NCBI RefSeq assembly: GCF_001552155.1
Contig: NZ_BCQQ01000003.1
Location: 34,497 to 98,496, forward strand
Reading direction: 5' to 3'
Origin: Actinomadura formosensis NBRC 14204
GTDB taxonomy: Bacteria; Actinomycetota; Actinomycetes; Streptosporangiales; Streptosporangiaceae
Length of the DNA stretch: 64,000 bases
Under the pieces are notes generated by a model, which searched no databases, was not told where the DNA came from, and saw nothing but the letters and a program-made list of their open reading frames with translations. This document shows, in pieces, positions 52,659 through 62,900 of this stretch (positions are counted from its first letter, which is position 1; each line of letters begins with the position of its first letter). A program made the translations under genes and the position numbers.

Positions 52659-54238
52659 TTGCTGCCGAGCGCCGCGATCTCGAAGTTCCACACCGGGTTG
52701 ACCGCCAGGCCGGTCAGCGATCCGGCGGTGACCAGGCGCAGGCTCGGCTGCATCAGCGGCACGATCGGGCCGCGCGCGTTGAGCTGCTCCTGGATCTGGT
52801 GGTACTGGGTGAACCTGTCATCGCCGCTGGTGGCCGCGGCCTTGGCGCCGGCGTCCTCCAGCGCCTTGTCGGCGCCCTTCTTCCAGCCCGCGCGCTCGCC
52901 GACCAGGCCGCCGGGCAGGAAGGCGAGGTAGTTGCTGGCGTCCGGGTAGTCCGGGCCCCACCACCACAGGCCCATCTCCTCCTTGCCGTCGCGGTAGCTC
53001 TCCAGCGCGGTCGCGATCGGCGCGGGGGCGAGGTCGACGGTGATGCCGACCTCCTTCAGGTTGGCCTGGATGCGCTCGGCCAGCGGCTGGAACGACAGGC
53101 CGTTGAGCGTGAAGTCGCTCGGGAATTCCAGCTTGACCCTGGGGTTGGTGATCCCGCCGGCGGCGAGCGCCGCCTTGGCGCCGGCGACGTCGCGCTTGGG
53201 CGCCTGCGCCGCGGGAAGCGACCCGTTGATCATGGACGGCACGATGCCGGCCGCCTGCACGGAGCCCTCGCCGGCGAGTTCCAGCAGCCCCGCGTAGTCC
53301 ACGCCCTTGCGGACGGCCTCGGCGAACCGGGGATTGGACGTGATCTTGCTGACGGACGGGTTCCGGTTGGTCAGCAGGAAGAACACGTTGGCGGACGCGC
53401 CCTTGACGATCTGCTTGTCGCCGCCGATGCCCTGGGCCTGGTCGGCCGTCAGGTCCACCGCGATCTGGCTGTCCCCGCGCTGCACGTTCAGCTTCTGGGT
53501 CTGCGACTGGACGTTGCGCAGCACGACCCGCTTGTAGACCGGTTTGGTGGCACCCCAGTACTTGGGGTTGGCCTTCAGCACGACCTGCGTGGCGACGTTG
53601 AAGGACTCCAGCATGTACGGCCCGGATCCGGCCGACTGGCCGTTCAGGTACTTCTCCGCCTTGTCGGCGGGGCCCGCGGCACCGCCGTTGGCCTTGACGA
53701 CCTTGGAGTTGAGGATGCCGAGCGCCGGGTTCGGCAGGATGAACGGCAGCGACGGGTTGGGCTTGTCCGACACCAGGGTGATGGTCTTGTCGTCGGTCTT
53801 CTCGACCTTCACGCCTTCGAGCAGGAACGACGGGTTGCCCTTGAGAGCGCGGACCCGGTCGAGCGAGAACACCACGTCGTCGGCGGTGACGGGGCTGCCG
53901 TCGGAGAAGACCGCGTCCTGGCGGAGCTTGAGGGTGAGCTTCTTGCCGTCCTTGGACAGTTCGTACGATTCCGCCAGCGCCGGCACCGGCTTGCTCACGT
54001 CGGAGCCTTTGAAGCCGAGCAGCGTGTCGTAGAGGGCCCGGTCGATGAGCAGGCCGGTCTGCTCGTACATCCGTCCCGGGTCCACGGTCTTGAGGTTGAA
54101 CGAGGTGTCGATGACCAGGGCCTTGCCGCCCCCGGACGAGGACGTTCCGTCCCCGCCCGAGCAGGCGGTCAGGCTGAGCGCTGCGGCCACGAGGACGGAC
54201 AACGCCGCCCGCCGTGTGGTTCCACTCGTGATCGGCAT
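52655..54238 (-). CDS. Solute-binding lipoprotein, peptide/nickel family 5
   Basis: 527 residues from ATG 54238 (GGAGG six bases upstream). Lipoprotein signal MPITSGTTRRAALSVLVAAALSLTAC (Cys26). Family 5 features: RMYEQTGLLIDRALYDTLLGF, LRQDAVFSDGSPVTADDVVFSLDRV, and YPDASNYLAFLPGG in the C-terminal lobe. It captures the ligand at the cell surface and passes it to the permeases. The first gene of a five- to six-gene operon divergent from an Lrp-type regulator. The ligand (peptide, metal complex or other) cannot be read. Confidence 0.93.
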   Translation of the reverse strand: MPITSGTTRRAALSVLVAAALSLTACSGGDGTSSSGGGKALVIDTSFNLKTVDPGRMYEQTGLLIDRALYDTLLGFKGSDVSKPVPALAESYELSKDGKKLTLKLRQDAVFSDGSPVTADDVVFSLDRVRALKGNPSFLLEGVKVEKTDDKTITLVSDKPNPSLPFILPNPALGILNSKVVKANGGAAGPADKAEKYLNGQSAGSGPYMLESFNVATQVVLKANPKYWGATKPVYKRVVLRNVQSQTQKLNVQRGDSQIAVDLTADQAQGIGGDKQIVKGASANVFFLLTNRNPSVSKITSNPRFAEAVRKGVDYAGLLELAGEGSVQAAGIVPSMINGSLPAAQAPKRDVAGAKAALAAGGITNPRVKLEFPSDFTLNGLSFQPLAERIQANLKEVGITVDLAPAPIATALESYRDGKEEMGLWWWGPDYPDASNYLAFLPGGLVGERAGWKKGADKALEDAGAKAAATSGDDRFTQYHQIQEQLNARGPIVPLMQPSLRLVTAGSLTGLAVNPVWNFEIAALGSK

Positions 54239-54369
54239 CAGCGGCCTCCGGGGCTCCGTCAGGTCAATTCTTTGCTTCTGGACGAGGAGGTCCCATGGTG
54301 CGAGACTTCCGACTGACCGTCTATGAAGCAAGCAAAAGTCAAGACAAAGCGAAAGAAGGACACGGATCT
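54239..54369. promoter_or_regulatory. Divergent promoter region, transporter operon and Lrp-type gene
   Basis: 131 bases between the two starts. It is comparatively A-rich (AAGCAAGCAAAAGTCAAGACAAAGCGAAAG at 54325–54354). Lrp-type regulators usually bind such shared regions; no palindrome is obvious. Confidence 0.5.
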
Positions 54370-54990
54370 ATGGTCAGACCGTCGCACGGACCACCTCATA
54401 GGGGGACCGAGCCTGGACAGATCCGCACCGGGCCGGACTTGATCGACCTCAAGATGCTGGAGGTGCTGCGCCAGGACGGCCGGATCTCCATCGCGGCCCT
54501 CGCCCAGCAGGTCGGGATCTCCCGGGCCAACGCCTACACGCGCCTTGAGGCACTCCGCACCGGCGGCGTGATCAGCCGGTTCACCGTGCAGATCGACCCC
54601 GTCCGCACCGGCCTCGGCATCTGCGCGCTGATCTTCGTCACCGTCCGGCAGCAGATGTGGCCGCAGTTCCGCGCCCAGCTCTCGCTGATGCCCGAGGTCG
54701 AGTACTGCGCGATCACCACCGGCCAGCACGACGCGATGATCCAGGTCCGGGCCGTCGACGTCGCCGCCGTGCATCGCCTGGTCTCCGAACGCCTGGCCGG
54801 CATCCCGGCCGTGAAGGCGACCGAGACGGTGCTCATCCTCGACGAGGTGATCCGCCGGCCGTTCGTGCTGCCGTCCGACTGCGTCCCGGCGAAGGTCGAG
54901 ACGGAGCCCGGCCCCGGCCCGGTCGCCCTGGGACGGATGCGCTTCATCCGCGCGGACGCGGGGCGGGCCAAGCTCAAAGACCTCCCCTGA
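54370..54990 (+). CDS. Lrp/AsnC family transcriptional regulator
   Basis: 206 residues from ATG 54370; AAGGA ten bases upstream. Helix-turn-helix LEVLRQDGRISIAALAQQVGISRANAYTRLEALRTGGVISRF, then an RAM effector-binding domain (PEVEYCAITTGQHDAMIQVRAVD, VKATETVLILDEVI). It probably controls the divergent transporter operon in response to an amino acid or peptide. It is ~50 residues longer than typical Lrp proteins, with extra sequence at both ends. Its stop overlaps the convergent gene at 54974. Confidence 0.9.
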   Translation: MVRPSHGPPHRGTEPGQIRTGPDLIDLKMLEVLRQDGRISIAALAQQVGISRANAYTRLEALRTGGVISRFTVQIDPVRTGLGICALIFVTVRQQMWPQFRAQLSLMPEVEYCAITTGQHDAMIQVRAVDVAAVHRLVSERLAGIPAVKATETVLILDEVIRRPFVLPSDCVPAKVETEPGPGPVALGRMRFIRADAGRAKLKDLP

Positions 54991-55342
54991 CGATCTCCTC
55001 GCAGATGCTGACCTGGGGCGTATCGTCCCCGTCGAACCGGAACTCCTCCACCAGCCTGATCCGGCCGTCCCGCAGCAGCTCGATCCGGTTCGTGCTGGAC
55101 CCGGCGACCGGCTCCGCGCTCTGCTTGGTCAGATGCACATAGTTCAGCCGGACCTCGGCCCCGCGCCGGGCCCCCACGAACCGGCCGTGGACCACGGTGT
55201 CGCCTTCGTAACTGCCCCACACCACGCCGCCGGACTCGGTGTAGGCGAATCGTGTGGGCGCGGCAGGGTCCACACGGCTCGCGGTCGAGCTGACCATCGC
55301 GAACCGCCGGCCATCCAGATTGAAAAGATCATTCTCATGCAC
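54974..55342 (-). CDS. Small beta-barrel protein (family mis-named N-acetylglutamate synthase)
   Basis: 122 residues if started at GTG 55342; the frame is open to 55513 and no strong ribosome site decides. The pattern FNLDGRRFAMVSSTASRVD, FAYTESGGVVWGSYEGDTVVHGRFVGARRGAEVRLNYVHLT and IRLVEEFRFDGDD...EEIVRG is a small family annotated as N-acetylglutamate synthase without biochemical support. Converges on and overlaps the lrp-type gene by 17 bases. Function unknown. Confidence 0.72.
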   Translation of the reverse strand: MHENDLFNLDGRRFAMVSSTASRVDPAAPTRFAYTESGGVVWGSYEGDTVVHGRFVGARRGAEVRLNYVHLTKQSAEPVAGSSTNRIELLRDGRIRLVEEFRFDGDDTPQVSICEEIVRGGL

Positions 55343-55530
55343 GGTGCCATCGTGCCGGGTTCCGCATCTCGCGCAATCGCGCCTGAACGCATCGTAGCGG
55401 AGCCGCCCGCCTCCTGGACGAACCGTCCGCGATACGCGGCCTTCACGCCAATCCGTCTCGGACCGCCCCGTCCAGGCCGCGAAGCCCGCGGGGTGAAGGA
55501 GTCCGTCCAGCATCCGTGCCGATCACCGGG

Positions 55531-55706
55531 GCCGATCCCCGCACCGGGATCGCCACGGTCACCGCCTGTGACACCGAGGCACGAACCACCGGCCCCGGTA
55601 CCCGATCGGCCGCGGCCGGACCGCGCGGCCACACTGATCATCGCTCACCGCCCGCCGCGGCCCACGCAAATGTGACACGACCGAGCGGGAATCACGGCGG
55701 GTGAAC
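55531..55706. repeat. Shortened copy of the 34228–35510 region
   Basis: Three blocks match, in order: 55531–55578 with 34228–34275, 55584–55617 with about 34753–34790, and 55618–55706 with 35421–35510. The parts between are missing. The last block includes the end of the GAF gene (codons for PPRPTQM then TGA). There is no gene here. Confidence 0.85.
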
Positions 55707-55762
55707 TGCGGGGGGACGTCCAAGCCCTGGTTCCCACCGCCGTTGCAGGCCCGGCGCGGGTT

Positions 55763-55987
55763 TCAGAGTTTGAAAAGTTTCATGTACGGGGCGGGAATCC
55801 TGACCTTCCCCGTCCCGAAATCGACCAGGACGGAGCCTCCGGACTCCGCCTCCACCACGCGCCCCAGCCCGTACTTGTCGTGAGTGACCAGGTCCTGGGG
55901 CGCGAACTTCTTGGTGGGCGGAGCAGCGGACGGAGGCGGGAAAGGGCTCGTGGGCAGGTGCCGCCTGGTGGATCCGGAGGATTTCAT
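55763..55987 (-). CDS. Small CarD-like/barrel protein
   Basis: 74 residues from ATG 55987. [47 protein letters not shown] looks like the small beta-barrel domain shared by CarD and TRCF RNA-polymerase-interacting proteins, here alone. Residues 1–25 are Ser/Pro-rich. Short stand-alone members are common in actinobacteria; role unknown. Confidence 0.75.
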   Translation of the reverse strand: MKSSGSTRRHLPTSPFPPPSAAPPTKKFAPQDLVTHDKYGLGRVVEAESGGSVLVDFGTGKVRIPAPYMKLFKL

Positions 55988-56144
55988 AACCGCAGTATGC
56001 GCCGCGGCAAAGCATTACGGATAGCCTTCGCGGCAGCTGACGGGAAAATCACAACCGCGCCCGGCCGGCCGCCGCCCCGATCCCGTTCCGTCCGCCCGGC
56101 CATGTGGTACCGTCCGAGTAGTTGCGGTTCCCATAGACATGTTC

Positions 56145-56179
56145 ATGCGCCTGTTGGGTCTGACCTCAGGCGCATTTTT
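56145..56179 (+). terminator. Terminator-like hairpin in the cold-shock gene leader
   Basis: ATGCGCCTG (56145–56153) pairs with CAGGCGCAT (56167–56175), loop 13 bases, then TTTT. It lies 85 bases before the start of the cold-shock gene on the same strand, so it may end upstream transcription, or act as a temperature-responsive attenuator. Confidence 0.75.
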
Positions 56180-56263
56180 GTTGTTCTGGATCTTCCGGAT
56201 GGGCCATCGCGGCGTCCTCGACGCACACGGTGTGCGGCGGGACCCACCAAGAAGGAGACAACC

Positions 56264-56467
56264 ATGGCCACCGGTACGGTCAAGTGGTTCAACGCCGAAA
56301 AGGGTTTCGGCTTCATCGAGCAGGACGGCGGCGGCCCCGACGTCTTCGCCCACTACACCAACATCGCGGCGCAGGGCTTCCGCGAGCTCCAGGAGGGCCA
56401 GAAGGTGTCCTTCGACGTCGCCCAGGGCCAGAAGGGCCTGCAGGCGGAGAACATCGTCCCCGCCTGA
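56264..56467 (+). CDS. Cold-shock protein (CspA family)
   Basis: 67 residues from ATG 56264 (AAGGAGACAACC upstream). [34 protein letters not shown] contains both RNP motifs (KGFGFI, VFAHY). It binds single-stranded RNA and DNA and serves as an RNA chaperone. Adjacent to a DEAD-box helicase, a common pair for RNA unfolding in the cold. Confidence 0.95.
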   Translation: MATGTVKWFNAEKGFGFIEQDGGGPDVFAHYTNIAAQGFRELQEGQKVSFDVAQGQKGLQAENIVPA

Positions 56468-56705
56468 TCACCGACCCGCGCGGCGGGCGACCGCTTCGGC
56501 GCCGCCCGCCGCGCGTGTCGCCCGGCCGCCCGTCGCTCCGGGCGCCCAGCCCCCCGCGACCACCGTTTCTTCTCACCCCGGCCCGTGGCCCGAGCTCCGC
56601 CGGCCGCCACCCGGTTCGTTCTTGAGAGCCCTCCGCACCCCTCGGGGTCCGCGACCAGCGCGGCGGAGCACTTCCACGACACGCACCGCTTCGAGGAAGG
56701 CTCCC

Positions 56706-58124
56706 ATGCCCCGCAACTCCCAGCAGACCGCCCGCAGACGCTCCCCCGGCCCCCGCCCCGGCTCCGGCCGGCGCCGGCCGGCGCAAGAGCAGCGCCCCGG
56801 CGCGGATTTCGCCCGCCCAGAGGCGTCCACCCCGCCGCTGCCCCCGGTCGAGTCGTTCGCGCACCTGCGGATGCCCAGGCCGCTCCTGACGGAACTGGCC
56901 CGTCAGGGAGTGACGGCCCCGTTCCCCATCCAGGCCGCGGCCCTGCCGAACGCCCTCACCGGCCGGGACGTCCTCGCCCGCGGCCGCACCGGCTCGGGCA
57001 AGACCCTCGCCTTCGGCCTGGCACTGCTCGCCCGCACCGCCGGCCACCGCGCCGAACCCCGCAGCCCCCTCGCCCTGGTGCTGGTCCCCACCCGGGAACT
57101 CGCCCAGCAGGTCAGCGCCGCGCTCACCCCGTACGCCGACGCCGTGGACCTGCGGCTCACCACCGTGGTCGGCGGCATGCCGATCTCCCGCCAGGCGAAC
57201 GCCCTGAAACGGGGCGCGGACGTCCTGATCGCCACCCCCGGCCGCCTCGCCGACCTGATCGAACGCGGCGACTGCCGGCTCACCCGGGTGCGGACCACCG
57301 TGCTGGACGAGGCCGATCAGATGACCGACATGGGATTCCTGCCCCAGGTCACCCGGCTTCTGGAGCAGACACCGCGCGACGGGCAGCGGATGCTGTTCTC
57401 CGCGACCCTGGACCGCAACGTCGACCAGCTCGTCCGCAGGTTCCTCAGCGACCCGGCCACCCACTCGGTCGACCCGCCCGCCGGCGCCGTCACCACCATG
57501 GAACACCACCTGCTCCACCTCGCCGACGCCGACAAGCACGAGATCACCGTGCACATCGCCGCCCGCGACGACCGGGTGATCATGTTCGTCGGCAAGAAGC
57601 ACGCCGCGGACCGTCTCGTCCGCAAGCTCACGTCCCGCGGCGTACGCGCCGCCGCGCTGCACGGCGGCAAGAGCCAGTCGCAACGCAACCGCGCGCTGGA
57701 CGGCTTCCACGCCGGGGACGTCACCGTGCTGGTCGCCACCAACGTCGCCGCCCGGGGCATCCACATCGACGACCTCGACCTCGTCGTCAACGTCGATCCG
57801 CCCGCCGATCACAAGGACTACCTGCACCGCGGTGGACGCACCGCCCGCGCAGGGCGCCGGGGAACCGTGGTCAGCCTCGTCCTCCCCGACCAGCGCCGCG
57901 AGATGAACGACCTGATGGCCAAGGCCGGTATCACCCCGCGCACCACCCGCGTCCGGCCCGGCGACCACGACCTGGCCCGCATCACCGGCGCCCGCACACC
58001 GGACCGCCCCGCCCCCCTGCCGTCCGGGCGACCGCACCCCGCCGCCCCGCCCCCTCATCGCGAGGACGCGCAACCGTCCCGCAAACGCAGGCCGCGCCGT
58101 CGCACCTCCCCTTCGAACACCTGA
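56706..58124 (+). CDS. DEAD-box RNA helicase
   Basis: 472 residues from ATG 56706 (GAGGAAGG upstream). Motifs: FPIQAAALP (Q), ARGRTGSGKT (I), PTRELAQQ (Ia), TPGRLADL, LDEADQM (II), SATL (III), VATNVAARGIHIDDLDLVVNVDPP (V) and HRGGRTARAGRRG (VI). The N-terminal 55 residues and the C-terminal 70 are Arg/Pro-rich, probably for RNA contact. It lies 240 bases after the cold-shock gene on the same strand. Confidence 0.95.
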   Translation: MPRNSQQTARRRSPGPRPGSGRRRPAQEQRPGADFARPEASTPPLPPVESFAHLRMPRPLLTELARQGVTAPFPIQAAALPNALTGRDVLARGRTGSGKTLAFGLALLARTAGHRAEPRSPLALVLVPTRELAQQVSAALTPYADAVDLRLTTVVGGMPISRQANALKRGADVLIATPGRLADLIERGDCRLTRVRTTVLDEADQMTDMGFLPQVTRLLEQTPRDGQRMLFSATLDRNVDQLVRRFLSDPATHSVDPPAGAVTTMEHHLLHLADADKHEITVHIAARDDRVIMFVGKKHAADRLVRKLTSRGVRAAALHGGKSQSQRNRALDGFHAGDVTVLVATNVAARGIHIDDLDLVVNVDPPADHKDYLHRGGRTARAGRRGTVVSLVLPDQRREMNDLMAKAGITPRTTRVRPGDHDLARITGARTPDRPAPLPSGRPHPAAPPPHREDAQPSRKRRPRRRTSPSNT

Positions 58125-58163
58125 CGCCCCCACCCGCGGAGCCGGCCAGCCGACCTGGCGGGG

Positions 58164-58592
58164 CTATTTGACGGGGGCGAGGCAGAGCACGTAGCCCTTG
58201 CCGCCCTGCTCGCCCTTCCAGAAGGCGCTCTTGGCGGTCGGGAACGGGTCGCAGATGCTCCTCGAACTGATGCTGAACTGGACCTGCGTCTTGTCCGGCA
58301 CCTTGCCGACGACCTTGTAGGCGCTGGCGGGGTCCGTGCACTTGACCACCTTGACGCTGGAGTCGCTCTGGCGGGCGACGCAGTCGCCCACGGCGGCGTT
58401 GTCCGGGTCGCTCTTGCGGGCCAGGTAGCCGGCGACACCGATGAATCCGACGATGAGGACCAGCACGACGAGCACGATCACCGTCCCGCGCATGCTCCGC
58501 TTTTTGGGCGGCGGCTGCGGCGGAGTCCACGGCTGTGCCGGACCGCCGGTGTACGGGGGGCGCTGCGGATCCTGGATGTATGGATCACTCAT
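58164..58592 (-). CDS. Single-pass membrane protein, LppU/SCO3897-like
   Basis: 142 residues from ATG 58592 (GAGGGAAACC upstream); ATG 58619 is less likely. A Pro-rich cytoplasmic leader (PPYTGGPAQPWTPPQPPPKKR) is followed by one helix (GTVIVLVVLVLIVGFIGVAGYLA) and an extracellular domain with four Cys (GDCVARQ, VKCTDP, SICDPF, VLCLAP), likely two disulfides. The role of the family is unknown. Confidence 0.82.
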   Translation of the reverse strand: MSDPYIQDPQRPPYTGGPAQPWTPPQPPPKKRSMRGTVIVLVVLVLIVGFIGVAGYLARKSDPDNAAVGDCVARQSDSSVKVVKCTDPASAYKVVGKVPDKTQVQFSISSRSICDPFPTAKSAFWKGEQGGKGYVLCLAPVK

Positions 58593-58824
58593 GGTTTCCC
58601 TCAATGGGTCTTCGGTCATGGACGAAATCGCTCCTTGATACCGAGTTCCTGTTGCCGCACGGTTGCCGCTCCGCCCGGTCGGCGAGAACCCGCCCGCAAC
58701 GCTCCAACCGCCGGGCCGCGGGCCTTGCCGGCGGGTGCGCGGCCGGCCGCCGGCATGGCCGGGTCCACGGCCTGTTCCAGAGGCGTTTCAGTGGGCTTTC
58801 AGCCGGTCCCGGCATGGTGGCCGG

Positions 58825-59976
58825 GTGAAGTTCTCGCTGCTGTACCCCGTGACGGTCGGATCGGCGGATCGGCTCGGGACCGGGCTGCTCGGGCTGGAGC
58901 CGCAGTTGTACGGTTCGGCGATCGCCGAGTTGCGCGAGCAGGCGGTCGCCGCCGACCGGGCCGGCTGGACCTCGCTCATGCTGGCCGAGCAGCACTTCGA
59001 GGTCGAGGGCTACCAGGTGACGCCCAATCCCCTGCTGGTGAACGTCTATCTGGCCCAGCACACGTCGAGGCTGCGGCAGGGGCAGCTGGGGCTGGCGGTG
59101 CCGTCCTGGAATCCGCTGCGGCTGGCCGAGGACATCGCGGTCGCCGACCACCTCACCGGGGGACGGCTGGACGTGGGGCTGAGCTTCGCCCGCAGGTCCC
59201 GGTCGGCCGGGATACTGGGGCAGCACTTCGCGGCACACGCCGACGGCCGCGCGCTCTTCGAGGAGTGGTTCGAGATCATGCGGCTGGCGTGGACGCAGGA
59301 GCTGTGGGCCCATGACGGCGCGTTCATCCAGGTTCCGCCGCCGGGTCTGGCCTGGCGCCACCCGGTTTCCGAACGGCTCGGCGCGAGCGGCGAGGACGGT
59401 GCGCTCACCCGGATCGGGGCTGTGCCGAAGCCCCTCCAGTCCCCGCACCCGCCGCTCTACACGGTGCTGACCGGAGGACTGCGGACCGTCGAGTGGGCCG
59501 CCCGCGTGGGCAGCAACCTGGTGACGGCGGAAACCGAGCCGGGCCGGATCCGGGAGGTGACCGAGTCCTACGCGCGGGCGGCCACCCGGCACGGCCGCAA
59601 CATCTACCTGAACCGCTGGGAGCCGGGCGGCGGGATCGCGCTCTGCCGTTTCCTCGCCGTCGCCGCGACCCACGAGGAGGCGCTGCGCACCGGCGGGCAG
59701 GCCATGCCCTACATCGGTGACTGGCTCGCCGAGTTCGGCCTCTTCGACGATCGGACGGCCGCCGTTCCCCGTACCCTCGACGAGCTCGTCTCCACCGGCG
59801 CGATGCTGCTGGGGACTCCCGACGGCGTGGGCGAGCAGGTGGCGGGGCTGATCGACGACTACGGCATCGACCACCTGGTCTTCGTGGCCTGCGCCGGTGC
59901 CGTCGACCACGACCGCATGCTGGAGACGATCGTCCGGTTCGGGGACGAGGTCATCGGGCGGCTGAGCCGAGCCTGA
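58825..59976 (+). CDS. LLM-class flavin-dependent oxidoreductase
   Basis: 383 residues from GTG 58825 (GGTGG upstream). FSLLYPVTVGSADRLG, TSLMLAEQHFEVEGYQVTPNPLLVNVYLAQHTSRL, ADHLTGGRLDVGLSFARRS and TLDELVSTGAMLLGTPDGVGEQV fit the bacterial luciferase-like TIM-barrel. It oxidises a substrate with reduced flavin (FMN or F420). Close to AfsR/SARP regulators, so it may belong to secondary metabolism. It overlaps the convergent regulator by 26 bases (59951–59976). Confidence 0.9.
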   Translation: MKFSLLYPVTVGSADRLGTGLLGLEPQLYGSAIAELREQAVAADRAGWTSLMLAEQHFEVEGYQVTPNPLLVNVYLAQHTSRLRQGQLGLAVPSWNPLRLAEDIAVADHLTGGRLDVGLSFARRSRSAGILGQHFAAHADGRALFEEWFEIMRLAWTQELWAHDGAFIQVPPPGLAWRHPVSERLGASGEDGALTRIGAVPKPLQSPHPPLYTVLTGGLRTVEWAARVGSNLVTAETEPGRIREVTESYARAATRHGRNIYLNRWEPGGGIALCRFLAVAATHEEALRTGGQAMPYIGDWLAEFGLFDDRTAAVPRTLDELVSTGAMLLGTPDGVGEQVAGLIDDYGIDHLVFVACAGAVDHDRMLETIVRFGDEVIGRLSRA

Positions 59977-62900
59977 TCCGCTCGACCAGGGCCGTCACGT
60001 CCTGCCACCACCCCAGGGCGGACGCCCGCTCGAAGACCTCGGCGCCGACGCGGTCCACGATCTGCGCCCGGATCGCCGCGAGCTGCGCGCGTTCGCAGGC
60101 CGGGACCAGCGCGCCCATCTCGTCCCGGAGCCTGCCGGCCGTTCCGAGCAGTTCCGCCGCCAACGGCGCGTCGTCCACGGCGAACACGCCCGCGAGCGCG
60201 TCCAGCACGCTGGACAGCCGCCACCGGTCGCCCAGTTCGTGATGCAGTTCCAGGCTGGTGACCAGCCGGCGCAGCGCCTGCCGTCTGCGGCCTTGGCGCA
60301 GGTCGATCAGGGCGAGCAGGTTCTCGCTCCAGGCGATGCCCTCCCGGAACCGGATCCCGAACGACTCCACCAGGGACCGGTGCAGGTGGCGGGCTGCGGT
60401 GTCGAGGTCGCCCGCGTAGTAGGCGGCCGCGCCGAGGTCGATCCGGCACCAGGCCAGCCGCTCACCGTCGCCGATCGGCCGGAAGCAGTGCATGGCCTGC
60501 CCGGAGTACCGGACGGCGGAGTCCCCGTCGCCGGAGAGCCAGGACACGAACCCCAGCAGTTGCAGCGCGTGGCCCGTCGCCCACCGGTCGCCGCCGCGTT
60601 CGGCCGCGGCCAGCGACTGGCGGGCGTACTCCAGCGCCCGGTCGTAGTGCCCCAGCTCGCGGGCGATCGCGCCGAGCAGCTCCCGGGCCCGTGCCACTCC
60701 GGCGCCGTCGCCGTCCCGCGTGTAAAGCTCCAGGACGCGCCGGGCGTGATCGTCGGCCTCCCGGTAGTCGCATTCGAGCGCGGCGAGTTTGGCCAGCGCC
60801 CACAGCGCCTTGGCCTGTGCGCCGGACGGCACGTCCGGGGTGCGGGCCGCGAGCGCCGCCGCAAGCCAGGCCCGGCCCTCGGCGTAGCCGCCGCGCAGGT
60901 AGTGGTAGCGCCACAGCGAGGAGGCCAGTCGCAGCGCCCCGTCCGGGTCGTTCTCGGTCAGCCAGGTGAGCGCGGCTCGGACGTCCTCGTGGCATTCGGC
61001 GATCTGCACCACCTGGGAGCCCAGTTGCGGGCCCCGCAACCGCCGTTCGATCTCCTCCGCCTGACGCTGGTGGTGCCGCGCGTGGCCCTGTCGCGTCCGG
61101 GCGTGCTCGTCCGGGTGGGCCCGCAGCCGGTCGAGCGCGAAGGCGCGGATGGTGGCGACAAGCCGATAGCGCGTGTCCGCGGCCGTCCGCACCACCTTCA
61201 CCAGCGACTTGTCCACCAGCCGGCCCAGCATCTCCAGCGGCGCCGTCTCCGGGTGCACGGCCCCGGCCGCCTCCAGCGTGAAGGCGCCGTTGAACACGCT
61301 GAACCGGCACAGCGCCCGGCGTTCCTCGGCGGTGAGCAGCCGGTAGCTCCACTCGACCGTCGCCCGCAGCGCCCGATGCTGGGGCCGCGTTCCGCGGGGG
61401 CCCTCGGTCAGCACCGAGAACGGATCCCGGAGCCGCCGCGCCATCTCCGGCAGGGTGAACATCCGGGCTCGCGCGGCCGCCAGTTCGATGGCCAGCGGCA
61501 GCCCGTGGCAGCGGGCGCAGATGGTGGCGACGGCCCGGGCGTCCCGTGCCGGCAGCGTCTCCGGCCTCCCGATCCCGGCCCGGTCGGCGAACAGGACGGC
61601 CGCGTCATACCCGGCCAGGTCCGCACCCGACCGCACCAGGGCGGGCGGCGGGGCGCGCAGCTCCGGCACCGGTCTGAGCACCTCCCCCGGCACCCGCAGC
61701 GCCTCCTGGCTGGTGGCGAGGACGCGCAGGTGCGGGCAGCGCCCGAGGAGCTCCCGGACGATCGGCGCGCAGGCTTCGACGAGGTGTTCGCAGTTGTCGA
61801 CGACCAGGAGGATCCGGTCGCAGGAGATCCGCCGGGCGATCTCGGCCAGGAGCCGGTCGCCGCGGGGATGCGCGCCCAGCGCCTCGGCGATCGCCGCCGC
61901 GATGCCCGCCCCGTCGCCGCAGGGGGCGAGGTCGACGAACGCGATGTCCGCGAAGTCGGCGGCGGCGGCTCGCGAGGCCGCGACCGCCAGGCTGGTCTTG
62001 CCGATGCCGCCGAGACCGGTGAGGGTCACCAGCCGGGCGGTGCGCAGCGACTCCCGGACCCCGGCGATCTCGGCCTCCCGCCCGATGAGCGTGGTGACCT
62101 GCTGCGGAACGGCCAGCGGCCCGGTTCCGGCGGGGGTCCTGCCGGCCGGCAGCCGCAGCAGCTCACGCGGGTCGGCCACTCCTTGCAGGACGCCCGCCTC
62201 GACATGGCGCAGCCCTTCTCCCGGGTCCAGGCCGAGTTCGCCGGCCAGTTCGCGGCGCACCCGGTGATAGGTGTTCAGCGCATCGCCCGTCCGTCCGCCG
62301 AGGTGCAGCGCGACGATCAGCAGTTCCCACAGGCGTTCCCGGAACGGGTGCTGCGCCGCCAGGCGCTCGATCTCCCCGACACTGGCCTCCGGGAGGCCGC
62401 CCAGGGCCAGTCTGGAGGCGAACAACCCTTCGTAAGCCTGGAGCCGCGTTTCGCGGAGGTGGTCCACCTCGGTGAACGCCCATCCGTGCACCGGGCAGTC
62501 GGCGAGGGCCTCCCCCCGCCACAGCGCCAGCGCTCTTGACAGCATTCGAGTCGATTCGGTGAAACGGCCATCGGCGACATGCCGCAATCCGTCGGTGATG
62601 AGCTCCTCGAACCGGACCCGATCGACCCGTACCATTTCCGCGTTCAGCAGATATCCCGGGTCCTTCCGCTGGATGAGCCGGTCATCCCCGTCCCCCGGCA
62701 GCAGTGCGGCCAGCTTGGCGATATGGGCGTGCAGGGTGCGTACCGCGGTGGCCGGGGGGTCTTCGCCCCACAGGGCGTCCACCAGCCCGTCGACCGTGAC
62801 CATCGTGCCCACCCGCAGCGCGAGCAGGGCGAGCAGGCTCCGGCGCCGCGGCGGCAGCTCGACGGCCCGCCCGGCCCGGCGCACATCGAGCGGCCCGAGC

